A stretch of 64,000 nucleotides of DNA from Neopusillimonas maritima (GTDB taxonomy: Bacteria > Pseudomonadota > Gammaproteobacteria > Burkholderiales > Burkholderiaceae_B). The notes below the pieces were generated by a model. The model did no database searches. It was not told the DNA's origin and was given only the letters and a program-made list of their open reading frames with translations. The stretch lies in assembly GCF_040930455.2 (NCBI RefSeq), contig NZ_CP170494.1, one strand, 5' to 3'. The position numbers and the translations under genes were made by a program. Shown here piece by piece: positions 12,468-21,380 of the stretch. The number at the start of each line of letters is the position of its first letter. The stretch's first letter is position 1.

Positions 12468-13415
12468 ATGAGTTCTAAAAGCGCGAAATTGATGGCTTCG
12501 GCGCCTTTGCCCGTGAAAAACGGCGTGGCGCCCAGCAGGGTGTATCTGCAACCGGGGCCTTGGCCCACCTTGTACGATTTTTTGGTGCAGCGGTTTCAGT
12601 ACACCGATCCAAAAGTTATCTATGAGCGCTTGATTCGGGGTGAGATTGTCGATGAGCAGGGGAAGCGACAAACGGCTGATGCGCCTTATCAACCCCGTCG
12701 CTGGCTTTGGTATTACCGTGATGTTCCTCCGGAAACCCCTGTTCCTTTTCAGTTACAGGTTTTGCACCGTGATGAAAAATTGCTGGTTATAGATAAGCCG
12801 CATTTTCTGGCCAGTATTCCGGGCGGTCGCTACTTACGGGAAACGGCGCTCACGCGTTTACGGCATGAGTTGGCCTTGCCCGATTTAAGTCCTTTGCATC
12901 GCCTCGATCGGGAAACCGCCGGCGTGATGATGTTGTGCATTGATCCGGCGTGCCGTGGCGCCTACCAGCAGCTTTTTCAGAATCGTGAGGTCAGCAAAGT
13001 ATATGAAGCCGTTGCGGGCTACAGCGATCAGCTCTCTTTCCCTTTAATCCGGCGTAGTCGGCTGGAAACAAGGAGCTGGCACTTTACGATGGATGAGGTT
13101 GAGGGGGAGCCCAACAGTGAGACCCGCGTAGAGTTAATTGAGAGGAAAGGCACACTAGGTTGGTATCGTCTCTTGCCTCACACAGGCAGAAAACATCAAC
13201 TGCGTGTGCATATGGCCGGTTTGGGTATTCCTATAGTGAACGACCTTTTTTATCCTGCGCTGGCCCCACAGCCCGCATACCATGATTACAGCAAGCCTTT
13301 GCAATTGTTGGCGCGACGTATTCAGTTTCAGGATCCTTTCACCGGCGAAACGCGTGCGTTCGAAAGTCAATTGCAGTTGGAATGGACCAGCCGATTTGAT
13401 ACGGCCAGCGTTTAA
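12468..13415 (+). CDS. RluA-family pseudouridine synthase
   Basis: Isomerises uridine to pseudouridine in rRNA and/or tRNA. The catalytic motif PLHRLDRETAGVMML carries the nucleophilic Asp. Preceding it are the family block LLVIDKPHFLASIPGGRYL and, N-terminal to that, a YDFLVQRFQY..RLIRGEIVDEQG region of S4-like character. The later motif TGRKHQLRVHMAGLGIPIVND is also typical. The subtype resembles the RluA / tRNA-U32 group, but the exact target base cannot be read. The ATG at 12468 is preferred. An upstream in-frame GTG at 12432 would add 12 residues without homology, and an ATG at 12492 is also possible. The gene is divergent from the outer-membrane protein gene and is followed 58 bp later by yggS. 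Confidence 0.9.
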   Translation: MSSKSAKLMASAPLPVKNGVAPSRVYLQPGPWPTLYDFLVQRFQYTDPKVIYERLIRGEIVDEQGKRQTADAPYQPRRWLWYYRDVPPETPVPFQLQVLHRDEKLLVIDKPHFLASIPGGRYLRETALTRLRHELALPDLSPLHRLDRETAGVMMLCIDPACRGAYQQLFQNREVSKVYEAVAGYSDQLSFPLIRRSRLETRSWHFTMDEVEGEPNSETRVELIERKGTLGWYRLLPHTGRKHQLRVHMAGLGIPIVNDLFYPALAPQPAYHDYSKPLQLLARRIQFQDPFTGETRAFESQLQLEWTSRFDTASV

Positions 13416-13473
13416 CGGTGCTCAACCGGCATGCACTACAATCGTAAGGTCTGTATCAATCGTAAGTTGATTT

Positions 13474-14163
13474 ATGCCTTTCTCCTTTCAGGAACGTCTT
13501 TCCAGCATTCAGGCTCGTATTAACGCTGCTTGCCAACGTTGCGGGCGGAATCCTTCTGAAATCGTTTTATTGCCGGTGAGTAAAACTTTTGATGCCCCTA
13601 TCGTTCGCGAAGCCGTCGCAGCGGGGCTGCATCGATTTGGTGAGAATCGTGTACAGGAGGTTCGCGATAAAGCGCCGTTGCTCGAAGATCTGTCTATTGA
13701 ATGGGTTCTGATTGGGCATCTGCAAACCAATAAAGCAAAAGATGCCGCGCAACTCGTGGGCGAGGTGCAGTCTCTTGATCGTTTGTCGTTGGCAGAAGCG
13801 CTGGATAAACGATTGACTAAGTTAGGTAAAACCTTAAGTGTTCTGATTCAGGTCAAGACGTCGCCTGAGCCCAGTAAGTTCGGGCTGGAGCCAACTGAAT
13901 TATTGCGCTTTCTGGAACAGTTAAAGGACTATCCAACATTACGACCTGCAGGTTTGATGACCTTGGCCATTCATTCCGACGATGAAGCTGCGGTGCGGTC
14001 GTGTTTTCGCACTTTGCGTGAGCTTCGCGATCAGGCTGTTCAGGCAGGGCACCATACCGTGCAAAGGCTGTCGATGGGGATGAGTGGTGATTTCGAGTGG
14101 GCGATTGAGGAAGGATCAACTGAAGTGCGGATTGGTTCTTTATTGTTTGGTGAGCGGGGTTAG
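13474..14163 (+). CDS. yggS: YggS-type pyridoxal phosphate homeostasis protein
   Basis: Single-domain TIM-barrel PLP carrier (PLPBP/YggS family), 229 residues, about the usual length. The PLP lysine is in LLPVSKTFDAP (about residue 37). FGENRVQEVRDKAPLL, WVLIGHLQTNKAKDA and the phosphate-binding end MSGDFEWAIEEGSTEVRIGS are all intact. The family buffers free PLP and affects amino-acid and 2-oxoacid pools; no enzymatic reaction is established. The gene ends 3 bp before the next gene, so the two are probably cotranscribed. Confidence 0.95.
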   Translation: MPFSFQERLSSIQARINAACQRCGRNPSEIVLLPVSKTFDAPIVREAVAAGLHRFGENRVQEVRDKAPLLEDLSIEWVLIGHLQTNKAKDAAQLVGEVQSLDRLSLAEALDKRLTKLGKTLSVLIQVKTSPEPSKFGLEPTELLRFLEQLKDYPTLRPAGLMTLAIHSDDEAAVRSCFRTLRELRDQAVQAGHHTVQRLSMGMSGDFEWAIEEGSTEVRIGSLLFGERG

Positions 14164-14166
14164 AAA

Positions 14167-15204
14167 ATGAACGGTTTTTTGGGTAAGCTGCCATGCATCA
14201 TCCGCAGCGCGTTGATTGGGCTGCTGTTTCTGTTGGTAAATACGGCTTCGGCCGACACGCTTGAAGTCGTTAAGAAACGCGATGTCGTGCACTGTGGTGT
14301 TACCACCGGCTTTGCCGGCTTTTCGGCGCCGAATGACAAGGGCGAGTGGGCAGGTCTGGATATTGATTTGTGTCGGGCGATTGCAGCAGCTGTGCTGGGC
14401 GATGCAAGTAAATTCAAGGCTGTTCCGCTTAATTCTCAACAACGCTTCACGGCTTTACAGTCGGGCGAGATTGATGTTTTGGTGCGTAATACTTCGGTTA
14501 CGCAACAGCGTGATACTGCCTTGGGTGCGATCCACGCGGGCATCAGTTTCTACGACGGTCAGGGTTTCTTGATTCCCAAAGCTTTTGGCGTGAATAGCGC
14601 CAAAGCGCTGGACGGCGCATCTATTTGCCTGCAAACGGGCACGTCGAATGAAAACACGTTGGCCGATTGGGCACGGGCCAATAACATTACGTACAAACCG
14701 GTCGTTATTGAACAATTCAATGAGGTGGTGAATGCGTTTGCCGCCGGCCGCTGCGATGTGTTTTCCACTGATGCCGCAGGGTTAGCATCCATTCGGGTTT
14801 CCCGCCTTAAGAATCCGGACGATTACCAAGTATTACCCGAGCAAATTTCAAAAGAACCATTGGGGCCTTTTGTGCGTCAGGGTGATGACACGTGGTTGAA
14901 CGTTGTGAAATGGTCGCTTATGGCGATGCTGAATGCTGAAGAATTAGGCGTAACTTCAGACAACGTAGAGGCGCATTTAAGCAGCACAAATCCGCGTATA
15001 CAGCGTCTGCTGGGTGTAACGCCTGGTGCCGGTGCAAACCTTGGGCTTGATGAAAAGTGGGCCTATAACATTATCCGCCAGGTGGGTAATTATGGACAAA
15101 GCTATGCCCGTAATGTAGGCATGGATAGTCCATTGAAGATTCCACGCGGCTTGAATGCGTTATGGACTGATGGCGGGTTAATGTATCCGTTGCCAATTCG
15201 GTAA
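14167..15204 (+). CDS. Polar amino-acid ABC transporter substrate-binding protein (AapJ/BztA-like)
   Basis: A 345-residue periplasmic binding protein of the SBP_bac_3 family. The signal peptide runs to TASA (about residue 29), and the mature protein starts DTLEVVKKRDVVHCGV. The blocks GLDIDLCRAIAAAVLGD, LNSQQRFTALQSGEIDVL and KEPLGPFVRQGDD are typical of the general L-amino-acid binding proteins AapJ/BztA. Two Cys (in VVHCGV and DIDLCRA) suit a periplasmic protein. The AapQMP permease and ATPase genes are missing downstream, where a convergent gene lies instead. It is therefore an orphan receptor that may serve a transporter encoded elsewhere. Confidence 0.88.
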   Translation: MNGFLGKLPCIIRSALIGLLFLLVNTASADTLEVVKKRDVVHCGVTTGFAGFSAPNDKGEWAGLDIDLCRAIAAAVLGDASKFKAVPLNSQQRFTALQSGEIDVLVRNTSVTQQRDTALGAIHAGISFYDGQGFLIPKAFGVNSAKALDGASICLQTGTSNENTLADWARANNITYKPVVIEQFNEVVNAFAAGRCDVFSTDAAGLASIRVSRLKNPDDYQVLPEQISKEPLGPFVRQGDDTWLNVVKWSLMAMLNAEELGVTSDNVEAHLSSTNPRIQRLLGVTPGAGANLGLDEKWAYNIIRQVGNYGQSYARNVGMDSPLKIPRGLNALWTDGGLMYPLPIR

Positions 15205-15237
15205 TCGCTTTGGGCCGGTTGTACGCGATTGCGAAAA

Positions 15238-15708
15238 TTATTGTCGCTTGTACACCAGGGCGATTCGAGCGAACGCGATCTGTAATTCCTTGGTGCCACC
15301 CTGAAAGATAAACGGGCGGCCACGTCCGGTGAAGCACATGAGCTTTTTGGATGAAATAAGGGGAATGAATTTTGCGAATTGAATTTCTTCCCATTTCACG
15401 ACGCGGCGCGTAATCCAGCTTTGTTCGATACCCTCTTCAGTAATACGGGTACGTGAAGTGGTCATGTAGCGCGCCATGACAATAAGTGCCGCATAACACA
15501 GCGTAACGCTGGCTGCGATATAAGGATTAACGTTCTGGCCGGCAGGGCTTTTGGCCGTACTAATAAACTGGATACCAATCACAATCAACATAAGCCAGGA
15601 TGCAATTTTGATCCAGCCTGGCCACGAGGTGCCTTCGATTGGCAAGGGTTGAAGTTCCTGGATCAGTGCCGCGTGCTCTTCAGCGGTTGGGCGATTACGA
15701 GGCAGCAT
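15238..15708 (-). CDS. Uncharacterised membrane protein with PH-like C-terminal region
   Basis: A 156-residue protein. Two hydrophobic segments (about 35-51 and 65-80) are followed by a soluble region (SRTRITEEGIEQSWI, WEEIQFAKFIPLIS) that resembles bacterial PH-like/DUF304 domains of small inner-membrane proteins. I do not recognise a specific family. It lies just upstream (54 bp) of the end of dprA on the same strand, so it may be read from the dprA transcript. No enzymatic motif is visible. Confidence 0.6.
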   Translation of the reverse strand: MLPRNRPTAEEHAALIQELQPLPIEGTSWPGWIKIASWLMLIVIGIQFISTAKSPAGQNVNPYIAASVTLCYAALIVMARYMTTSRTRITEEGIEQSWITRRVVKWEEIQFAKFIPLISSKKLMCFTGRGRPFIFQGGTKELQIAFARIALVYKRQ

Positions 15709-15762
15709 GGTTTGTTCTGAATGAATGTTAAAACCTAATCATAGCGCGTCGAAGAAACGCAG

Positions 15763-16980
15763 TCAGGCCGGTTGCCGTTGATATTGCCCGCTGGGCAGGC
15801 GTGCAACGTGCCCCTGTAGCTCCAGTACGGAAAGGGTTTGACTAAGGAGTGAAACGGCGATTCGACAACGTTGTTGCAATAAGTCGAACGAAATCGGGTC
15901 GTAACCCATGGCTTCCAGCACCGCATCAATATCTTTCTGATGGGTGGCTGTTTCGAACAAGGGCGCGATCAGACTTCCCTGTTCCTTCGGCGTCTGATTG
16001 TTCGGCGCTTTCTTCCTATTACCCCGGTGTTGCGCTTTGGTTTTTGTGCGTGTTTGAGTCGTGGTGGATCCGTTGTGGGCCGAGGGTTTTAACTCTTCAA
16101 GGATATGTTCGCCCGATTCCACCAGCTTTGCGCCTTGGCGGATCAGGGCATGACAGCCTTTTGACAGCGGCGAGTGAATAGAGCCGGGGATGGCAAAGAC
16201 TTCGCGCCCCAGTTCGGAAGCGAGCCTGGCTGTGATGAGCGAGCCGCTTTGTAGCGCAGCTTCGACGACAACCACCCCGTGTGATAAGCCCGCAACAATG
16301 CGGTTGCGTTTTGGAAAATGGTAGGGCATGGCTTTTTGGCCGAGTGGAAATTCGGAGACCAGGGCGCCGTGTTCTGCAATAGAGTGGGCCAAATTCCGGT
16401 TGCGTGCCGGGTAAACGAGGTCGATTCCAGTGGCAAGTACGGCAATGGTGCCGGCGCCTTGGGGCCCTGCCTTCAGTGCGCCTTGATGCGCGGCGGCGTC
16501 AATGCCCGACGCAAGGCCGCTGGCGATGCACCAGCCGTGTTCGGCCAGAAATTGGGCGAAGTCATGTGCGTTGGTTTCACCTGCCGGTGTTGCGCTGCGG
16601 GCGCCCACAATGGCCAATGAAGGTTGGCTAAGTAATTCGGGGCGCCCGTTAACGTACAGCACCAAAGGTGGGTCATGCATTTCCAATAATTGAGGTGGGT
16701 ACGTTGGGTCGGCCAGAGTGAGCAGATGGTGGTTGTCGGCGGACAGCCAGTGCACAGTGGCGTCTATGCGGCTTTGCAACATTGCATCCGGCTCTTGAGC
16801 AAGCCGGCTGGCCAATTTGGTGTCCAGATGCTTCATGAGTTGCATGGTTGATTGCGAGAAAATATCTTGCGGCAGCCCATAAACTGAGAGCAATAGGCGT
16901 GCTTGCGCCGGGCCCAGGTCGGGCTCAAGGGTAAGTCGAACCCAGGCGGCGGTTTCGTCGGAAGAGAGATTCATCGGCAT
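15763..16980 (-). CDS. dprA: DNA processing protein DprA
   Basis: DprA loads RecA on incoming single-stranded DNA during natural transformation. It shows an N-terminal SAM-like helical region, then the extended Rossmann core with VGARSATPAGETNAHDFA, CIASGLASGIDAAAHQGAL, YPARNRNLA, FPKRNRIVAGLSHGVVVVEA and SGSLITARLASELGREVFAIPG. A low-complexity Lys/Thr/Asn linker leads to a C-terminal winged helix (about the last 70 residues) of the DprA/DML1 type. The start is uncertain: ATG at 16980 or 16974 gives the usual N-terminus, while 17031 would add 17 unlike residues. It is divergent from def-fmt, a common order. Confidence 0.93.
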   Translation of the reverse strand: MPMNLSSDETAAWVRLTLEPDLGPAQARLLLSVYGLPQDIFSQSTMQLMKHLDTKLASRLAQEPDAMLQSRIDATVHWLSADNHHLLTLADPTYPPQLLEMHDPPLVLYVNGRPELLSQPSLAIVGARSATPAGETNAHDFAQFLAEHGWCIASGLASGIDAAAHQGALKAGPQGAGTIAVLATGIDLVYPARNRNLAHSIAEHGALVSEFPLGQKAMPYHFPKRNRIVAGLSHGVVVVEAALQSGSLITARLASELGREVFAIPGSIHSPLSKGCHALIRQGAKLVESGEHILEELKPSAHNGSTTTQTRTKTKAQHRGNRKKAPNNQTPKEQGSLIAPLFETATHQKDIDAVLEAMGYDPISFDLLQQRCRIAVSLLSQTLSVLELQGHVARLPSGQYQRQPA

Positions 16981-17094
16981 GGCGCAAGTGTGCCATATCG
17001 CGCAAGCGGTGTGCAGGCGGGCGTGCTGCAATCATCCATGTTGGCATGAGCGCTCGTTGATATAATGAAAATCTGTAAAGAAAAGGTTTTAACC

Positions 17095-17607
17095 ATGGCA
17101 TTATTACCCATACTTCATTATCCCGATCCGCGCTTGCACAAGGTTGCCAAGCCGGTGGAAAAAGTCGACGACCGCATTCGCCGACTGGTGACAGACATGG
17201 CGGAAACGATGTACGACGCGCCGGGGGTAGGGCTGGCCGCCACTCAGGTCGACGTCCATGAGCGTGTCGTGGTAATCGACGTGTCCGAGGAAGGCAATGA
17301 TCTTAAGGTATTGATCAACCCGGAAATTACCTGGAAAAGCGAGGAAATTCAGGTTTATGAAGAGGGTTGCCTGTCGGTGCCCGGAATTTACGACAAAGTC
17401 GAGCGTGCCGAGCGCATTCATGTCAAAGCGTTGAATGAAAAAGGTGAGGTGTATGAGTTCGACGCCGACGGTTTGCTGGCGGTTTGTGTTCAACACGAAC
17501 TCGATCATTTGCAGGGCAAGGTCTTTGTTGAGTATCTTTCGTCGTTGAAGCTGAATAGAATCAAGACAAAACTACGCAAGCAAGAACGTGAAGCGTTGAA
17601 GGCCTGA
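17095..17607 (+). CDS. def: Peptide deformylase
   Basis: Removes the formyl group from the N-terminal Met of new proteins, a metal enzyme of 170 residues. All three motifs are intact: GVGLAATQ, EGCLS and QHELDHLQG (HExxH with the metal-binding His pair). The ATG at 17095 is chosen because MALLPILHYPDPRL is the normal family N-terminus; an in-frame ATG at 17065 adds ten residues that do not belong. Followed after 5 bp by fmt, the enzyme that adds the formyl group, in the classic def-fmt operon. Confidence 0.98.
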   Translation: MALLPILHYPDPRLHKVAKPVEKVDDRIRRLVTDMAETMYDAPGVGLAATQVDVHERVVVIDVSEEGNDLKVLINPEITWKSEEIQVYEEGCLSVPGIYDKVERAERIHVKALNEKGEVYEFDADGLLAVCVQHELDHLQGKVFVEYLSSLKLNRIKTKLRKQEREALKA

Positions 17608-17612
17608 CCGTT

Positions 17613-18554
17613 ATGCGAGTGGTGTTCGCCGGTACGCCGGAATTTGCCCGTTCCGCCCTGCAGGCTATCTTGCAGGCAGGCCATTCAGTGCCGCTTGTGC
17701 TCACGCAGCCCGACCGCCCCTCGGGCCGGGGAATGAAATTAACGCCGAGTCCTGTGAAGCAGTGCGCACTCGAGGCCGGTATTCCGGTTTTGCAGCCGCA
17801 CAGTCTTCGGCTTGACGGCAAGTATGGCGACCAGGCTGCGCAAGCGCAGGCGGCTTTACAGGCCGCCAATTCCGATGTCATCGTAGTGGCCGCCTACGGT
17901 CTTATCCTGCCCAAATGGGTGCTTGGTTTACCGCCATTCGGTTGTTTGAATATTCATGCCAGTTTGTTGCCGCGTTGGCGAGGTGCCGCGCCGATTCAAC
18001 GCGCTATCGAAGCCGGTGACGCGCAAACCGGCATTACCATTATGCAGATGGATGAAGGTCTGGATACCGGCGATATGTTGTCTGTTTGGCCTATTCCCAT
18101 TCGTAATGACCACACCGCTGCCGGCCTGCACGATGATCTTGCCGTGTTGGGAGGCAAGGCTATTGTGGCGGCGCTGAACGATTTACAAGATGGAAGCCTG
18201 CAGGCTACGCCCCAACCCGACGAGGGGGTGACGTATGCGGCGAAACTTTCCAAAGCAGAAGCGGTGCTTGACCTGTCATTACCCGCCTCGCAGCTCGCGC
18301 GTCGTGTACGTGCGTTTAACCCGTTTCCAGGTGCAACGGTACGCTTGCCGGGCTTGGCTGATGTGGTGAAAGTGTGGTCCGCGCAGGCGTTGCCTGTATC
18401 GGATACACCCGGCAAGCCCGGAGCGCTTGTTGCGGCAACAGAGCAGGGTATCGATTTAGCCACCGCAGACGGTGTTTTGCGCTTGCTGGAGCTTCAAAAG
18501 CCGGGTGGCAAGCGTCAGGCCGCCGGCCACTTTATTCAGGGCTGGCGGCCTTAA
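17613..18554 (+). CDS. fmt: Methionyl-tRNA formyltransferase
   Basis: Transfers formyl from 10-formyl-THF to initiator Met-tRNA. The 313 residues have the usual length. The N-terminal Rossmann domain opens with VVFAGTPEFARSAL, and the catalytic region has NIHASLLPRWRGAAPIQRAI and DEGLDTGDML (Asn, His and Asp of the active site). The C-terminal OB-like tRNA-binding domain starts near residue 205 (TYAAKLSKAEA). It forms an operon with def and is convergent with rimO, with 14 bp between their ends and no clear terminator. Confidence 0.98.
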   Translation: MRVVFAGTPEFARSALQAILQAGHSVPLVLTQPDRPSGRGMKLTPSPVKQCALEAGIPVLQPHSLRLDGKYGDQAAQAQAALQAANSDVIVVAAYGLILPKWVLGLPPFGCLNIHASLLPRWRGAAPIQRAIEAGDAQTGITIMQMDEGLDTGDMLSVWPIPIRNDHTAAGLHDDLAVLGGKAIVAALNDLQDGSLQATPQPDEGVTYAAKLSKAEAVLDLSLPASQLARRVRAFNPFPGATVRLPGLADVVKVWSAQALPVSDTPGKPGALVAATEQGIDLATADGVLRLLELQKPGGKRQAAGHFIQGWRP

Positions 18555-18568
18555 CCCAACGGGCTTTG

Positions 18569-19885
18569 TTACAGCGTTTCGGCGTATAGGTCGTACTCGT
18601 CGGAGTCGGTTATGCGTACTCTGACAATTTCACCGGCCTTTAAGGTGCGATCGGTGGTGACATACACATTCCCGTCGATTTCCGGGGCATCGGCGCTCGA
18701 CCTTCCAATGGCGCCTTCCTCTTCCATCTCGTCGATCAGCACATCAATTTCCTTGCCGACTTTTTGTTTCAGGCGTTCCGTGGAAATAGCCTGTTGGTGA
18801 GCCATAAAGCGTTCCCAACGGTCTTGCTTGATTTCGTCTGGAACCAGGTCGGGCAGTTCGTTGGCTTTCGCACCCTCTACCGGTGAGTATTGGAAACAGC
18901 CCACGCGATCCAGTTGGGCCTCGGTCATCCAATTAAGTAAATACTCGAAATCCTCTTCCGTTTCGCCGGGGAACCCGACGATAAAAGTTGAGCGTATTGT
19001 GAGTTCCGGGCATATTTGACGCCACTCACGAATCCGAGCCAGTGTCTTGTCGTCGAAAGCGGGGCGTTTCATTAATTTAAGAACGCGTGGGCTGGCGTGT
19101 TGGAATGGGATGTCCAGGTAAGGCAGAATTTTTCCCTGCGCCATGAGTGGGATGATTTCATTCACGTGCGGATAGGGGTAAACATAATGCAGACGCACCC
19201 AGATGCCGAATTCCGCCAGTGCCTCGCAAAGCTGGGTCATGTGGGTTTTTATGGGGCGCCCGTCCCAGAAACCGGTACGAAACTTCATGTCGGCGCCGTA
19301 GGCACTGGTGTCTTGCGAAATAACCAGGAGCTCTTTAACGCCGGCATCGGCCAGGCGCTTGGCTTCGCTGAGTACGTCGCCAATAGGGCGGCTGACCAAG
19401 TCCCCGCGCAACGAGGGGATAATACAGAAGCTGCAGCGGTGGTTGCAGCCTTCTGAAATTTTCAGGTAAGCGTAGTGACGCGGCGTTAATTTGATGCCTT
19501 GAGGAGGCACAAGGTCGAGATAAGGGTCGTGCTCGATATTCGGCGGTGCGGCTTCATGGACAGCCTGTACCACTTGCTCGTATTGCTGGGGGCCGGTGAC
19601 CGCCAGAACGGCCGGGTGTACTTGCCGAATAACGGACTCTTCAACGCCCATGCAGCCTGTCACAATGACCTTTCCATTCTCTGCGATTGCCTCACCGATG
19701 GCGTCGAGAGACTCTGCTTTGGCGCTATCGATAAATCCGCAGGTGTTCACCACCACGACATCGGCGTTGTCGTAATCGGGCGTGATTGCGTAGCCTTCGG
19801 TGCGCAATTGAGTAAGAATGCGTTCGGAGTCGACCAGCGCCTTGGGGCACCCCAGGCTGACGAACCCGACTTTGGGGGAATTCAT
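18569..19885 (-). CDS. rimO: Ribosomal protein S12 methylthiotransferase RimO
   Basis: Radical-SAM methylthiotransferase that modifies the conserved Asp of ribosomal protein S12. The N-terminal UPF0004 domain carries three cluster cysteines (SLGCPKA, VNTCGF, VTGCMG). The radical-SAM motif EGCNHRCSFCIIPSLRGD (CxxxCxxC) is near residue 148, and a C-terminal TRAM domain covers about the last 70 residues. 438 residues, normal length. Divergent from rsmB. Confidence 0.97.
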   Translation of the reverse strand: MNSPKVGFVSLGCPKALVDSERILTQLRTEGYAITPDYDNADVVVVNTCGFIDSAKAESLDAIGEAIAENGKVIVTGCMGVEESVIRQVHPAVLAVTGPQQYEQVVQAVHEAAPPNIEHDPYLDLVPPQGIKLTPRHYAYLKISEGCNHRCSFCIIPSLRGDLVSRPIGDVLSEAKRLADAGVKELLVISQDTSAYGADMKFRTGFWDGRPIKTHMTQLCEALAEFGIWVRLHYVYPYPHVNEIIPLMAQGKILPYLDIPFQHASPRVLKLMKRPAFDDKTLARIREWRQICPELTIRSTFIVGFPGETEEDFEYLLNWMTEAQLDRVGCFQYSPVEGAKANELPDLVPDEIKQDRWERFMAHQQAISTERLKQKVGKEIDVLIDEMEEEGAIGRSSADAPEIDGNVYVTTDRTLKAGEIVRVRITDSDEYDLYAETL

Positions 19886-20015
19886 AAAAACCTCTTGAAG
19901 CCTGTTAAGGCTTTGACAAAAAAAGAGATTTTACTGCGACGGCGCGGGAACTGCGAATGGCGGTGATAATAGAGGCTAAATTGCTTAACACATAACTAAA
20001 CCAGGTTTGCTTCGC

Positions 20016-21359
20016 GTGTCCGACTCATCTTCACTTCCCTTGTCCGATTTAATTATGGCTGCCGCCCGAAATGTGCAAGCGGTTATGGCGGGTCAGTCGT
20101 TAACTGAAAGTCTGGCACAAACGTCGGGAGACCGGCGTGCGGCCGCGCAGGCACTGGCTTATCACAGTATGCGTCAGTTGGGGTTGGCGCAGGCAGTTGG
20201 TGGGCATATGGTTAACCGAACGCCTCCAGACGCCTTGTTCCACGCTTTGTTATTGGTTTCAATTGGCCTGCTTGAAACGTCGATGGCGGCGCAGGACGCA
20301 CGTAAAAAAGGGCAAGCGATTCCTGATCACTGGCCGGTGTATGACCCACATACTGTTGTCAATCAAGCTGTGAATGCGGTGTCGTCGCAGCGTCGTTTAC
20401 AACCGTTTAAAGCATTGCTCAATGGTGTTTTGCGGCGTTACGGCCGCGAGCGGGACGTGGTTCGAAATGCGGTGTCGAATGACCCTCAGGCGCGCTGGAA
20501 TTATCCTAATTGGTGGATCAGGCGGTTGCGTAAAGCCTACCCCGAAGCGTGGCAATCGGTTCTCGAGGCGGCGAATGTTCCGGCCCCCATGATGTTAAGA
20601 GTGAACGCACGCAAGATTGCACCGGATGCATTTGTAGGAAAACTGGAGCAAGCCGGTTTGAGTGCGCGCGTTATCGAAGGCGCGGCGGTGTTGTTGGAAA
20701 CGCCCAGGCCGGTTGAGCAAGTGCCCGGTTTCAGCAGTGGGCTTTTTTCGGTTCAGGATGCCGCTGCTCAGCGGGCGGCCGTTTTGTTAGGCGCCCAACA
20801 CGGCATGCGGGTGTTGGATGCCTGTGCCGCCCCGGGCGGGAAAACAGCACATATTCTGGAGTTGGCTGATGTGAATTTATGCGCGCTTGATGTTGATGAA
20901 AATCGTCTGGCCCGAGTCGGCGCAAATCTGGATCGTTTGTCGCTCATGTCTGAGCAGGTTACTCTGCAGCGTGCCGATGCCGCAAATTTAGATGCTTGGT
21001 GGGATGGCCGCCATTTTGACCGGGTCTTGGCCGACGTTCCCTGCACTGCATCCGGCGTTGTGCGGCGTCATCCTGACATTCGCTGGTTGCGTCGAGAAGC
21101 CGACATTGCCCGGACAGTGTCTTTACAAGCAAGCATACTTGACGCATTATGGACAACCGTTAAACCCGGGGGGCGGATGCTTTACGTAACGTGTTCAGTA
21201 TTTCCCGAAGAGGGTGTATTGCAGGCCGACCACTTTCAGGGTACCCATTCAGACGCCCAATTGCTGCCATCGCCGGGGCAGTTGCTTCCCGAGCCGTACG
21301 ACGGTCTCAAAGGGTTATACGATGGTTTTTTCTTCGCCCTGTTTGCCAAGCGCGTGTGA
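20016..21359 (+). CDS. rsmB: 16S rRNA (cytosine(967)-C(5))-methyltransferase RsmB
   Basis: SAM-dependent m5C methyltransferase of 16S rRNA. The N-terminal NusB-like RNA-binding domain covers about 1-140. The Rossmann catalytic domain has VLDACAAPGGKTAHILEL (SAM site), DVPCTASGVVRRHPDIRW (PC motif) and YVTCSVFPEEG with the nucleophilic Cys. The start is uncertain: GTG at 20016 (an AGG about 10 bp upstream) or TTG at 20007. It heads a set with DUF4390 and the NtrYX-like genes, an order known in betaproteobacteria. Confidence 0.95.
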   Translation: MSDSSSLPLSDLIMAAARNVQAVMAGQSLTESLAQTSGDRRAAAQALAYHSMRQLGLAQAVGGHMVNRTPPDALFHALLLVSIGLLETSMAAQDARKKGQAIPDHWPVYDPHTVVNQAVNAVSSQRRLQPFKALLNGVLRRYGRERDVVRNAVSNDPQARWNYPNWWIRRLRKAYPEAWQSVLEAANVPAPMMLRVNARKIAPDAFVGKLEQAGLSARVIEGAAVLLETPRPVEQVPGFSSGLFSVQDAAAQRAAVLLGAQHGMRVLDACAAPGGKTAHILELADVNLCALDVDENRLARVGANLDRLSLMSEQVTLQRADAANLDAWWDGRHFDRVLADVPCTASGVVRRHPDIRWLRREADIARTVSLQASILDALWTTVKPGGRMLYVTCSVFPEEGVLQADHFQGTHSDAQLLPSPGQLLPEPYDGLKGLYDGFFFALFAKRV

Positions 21360-21380
21360 GTCGTCAACAATACTGCTTTT

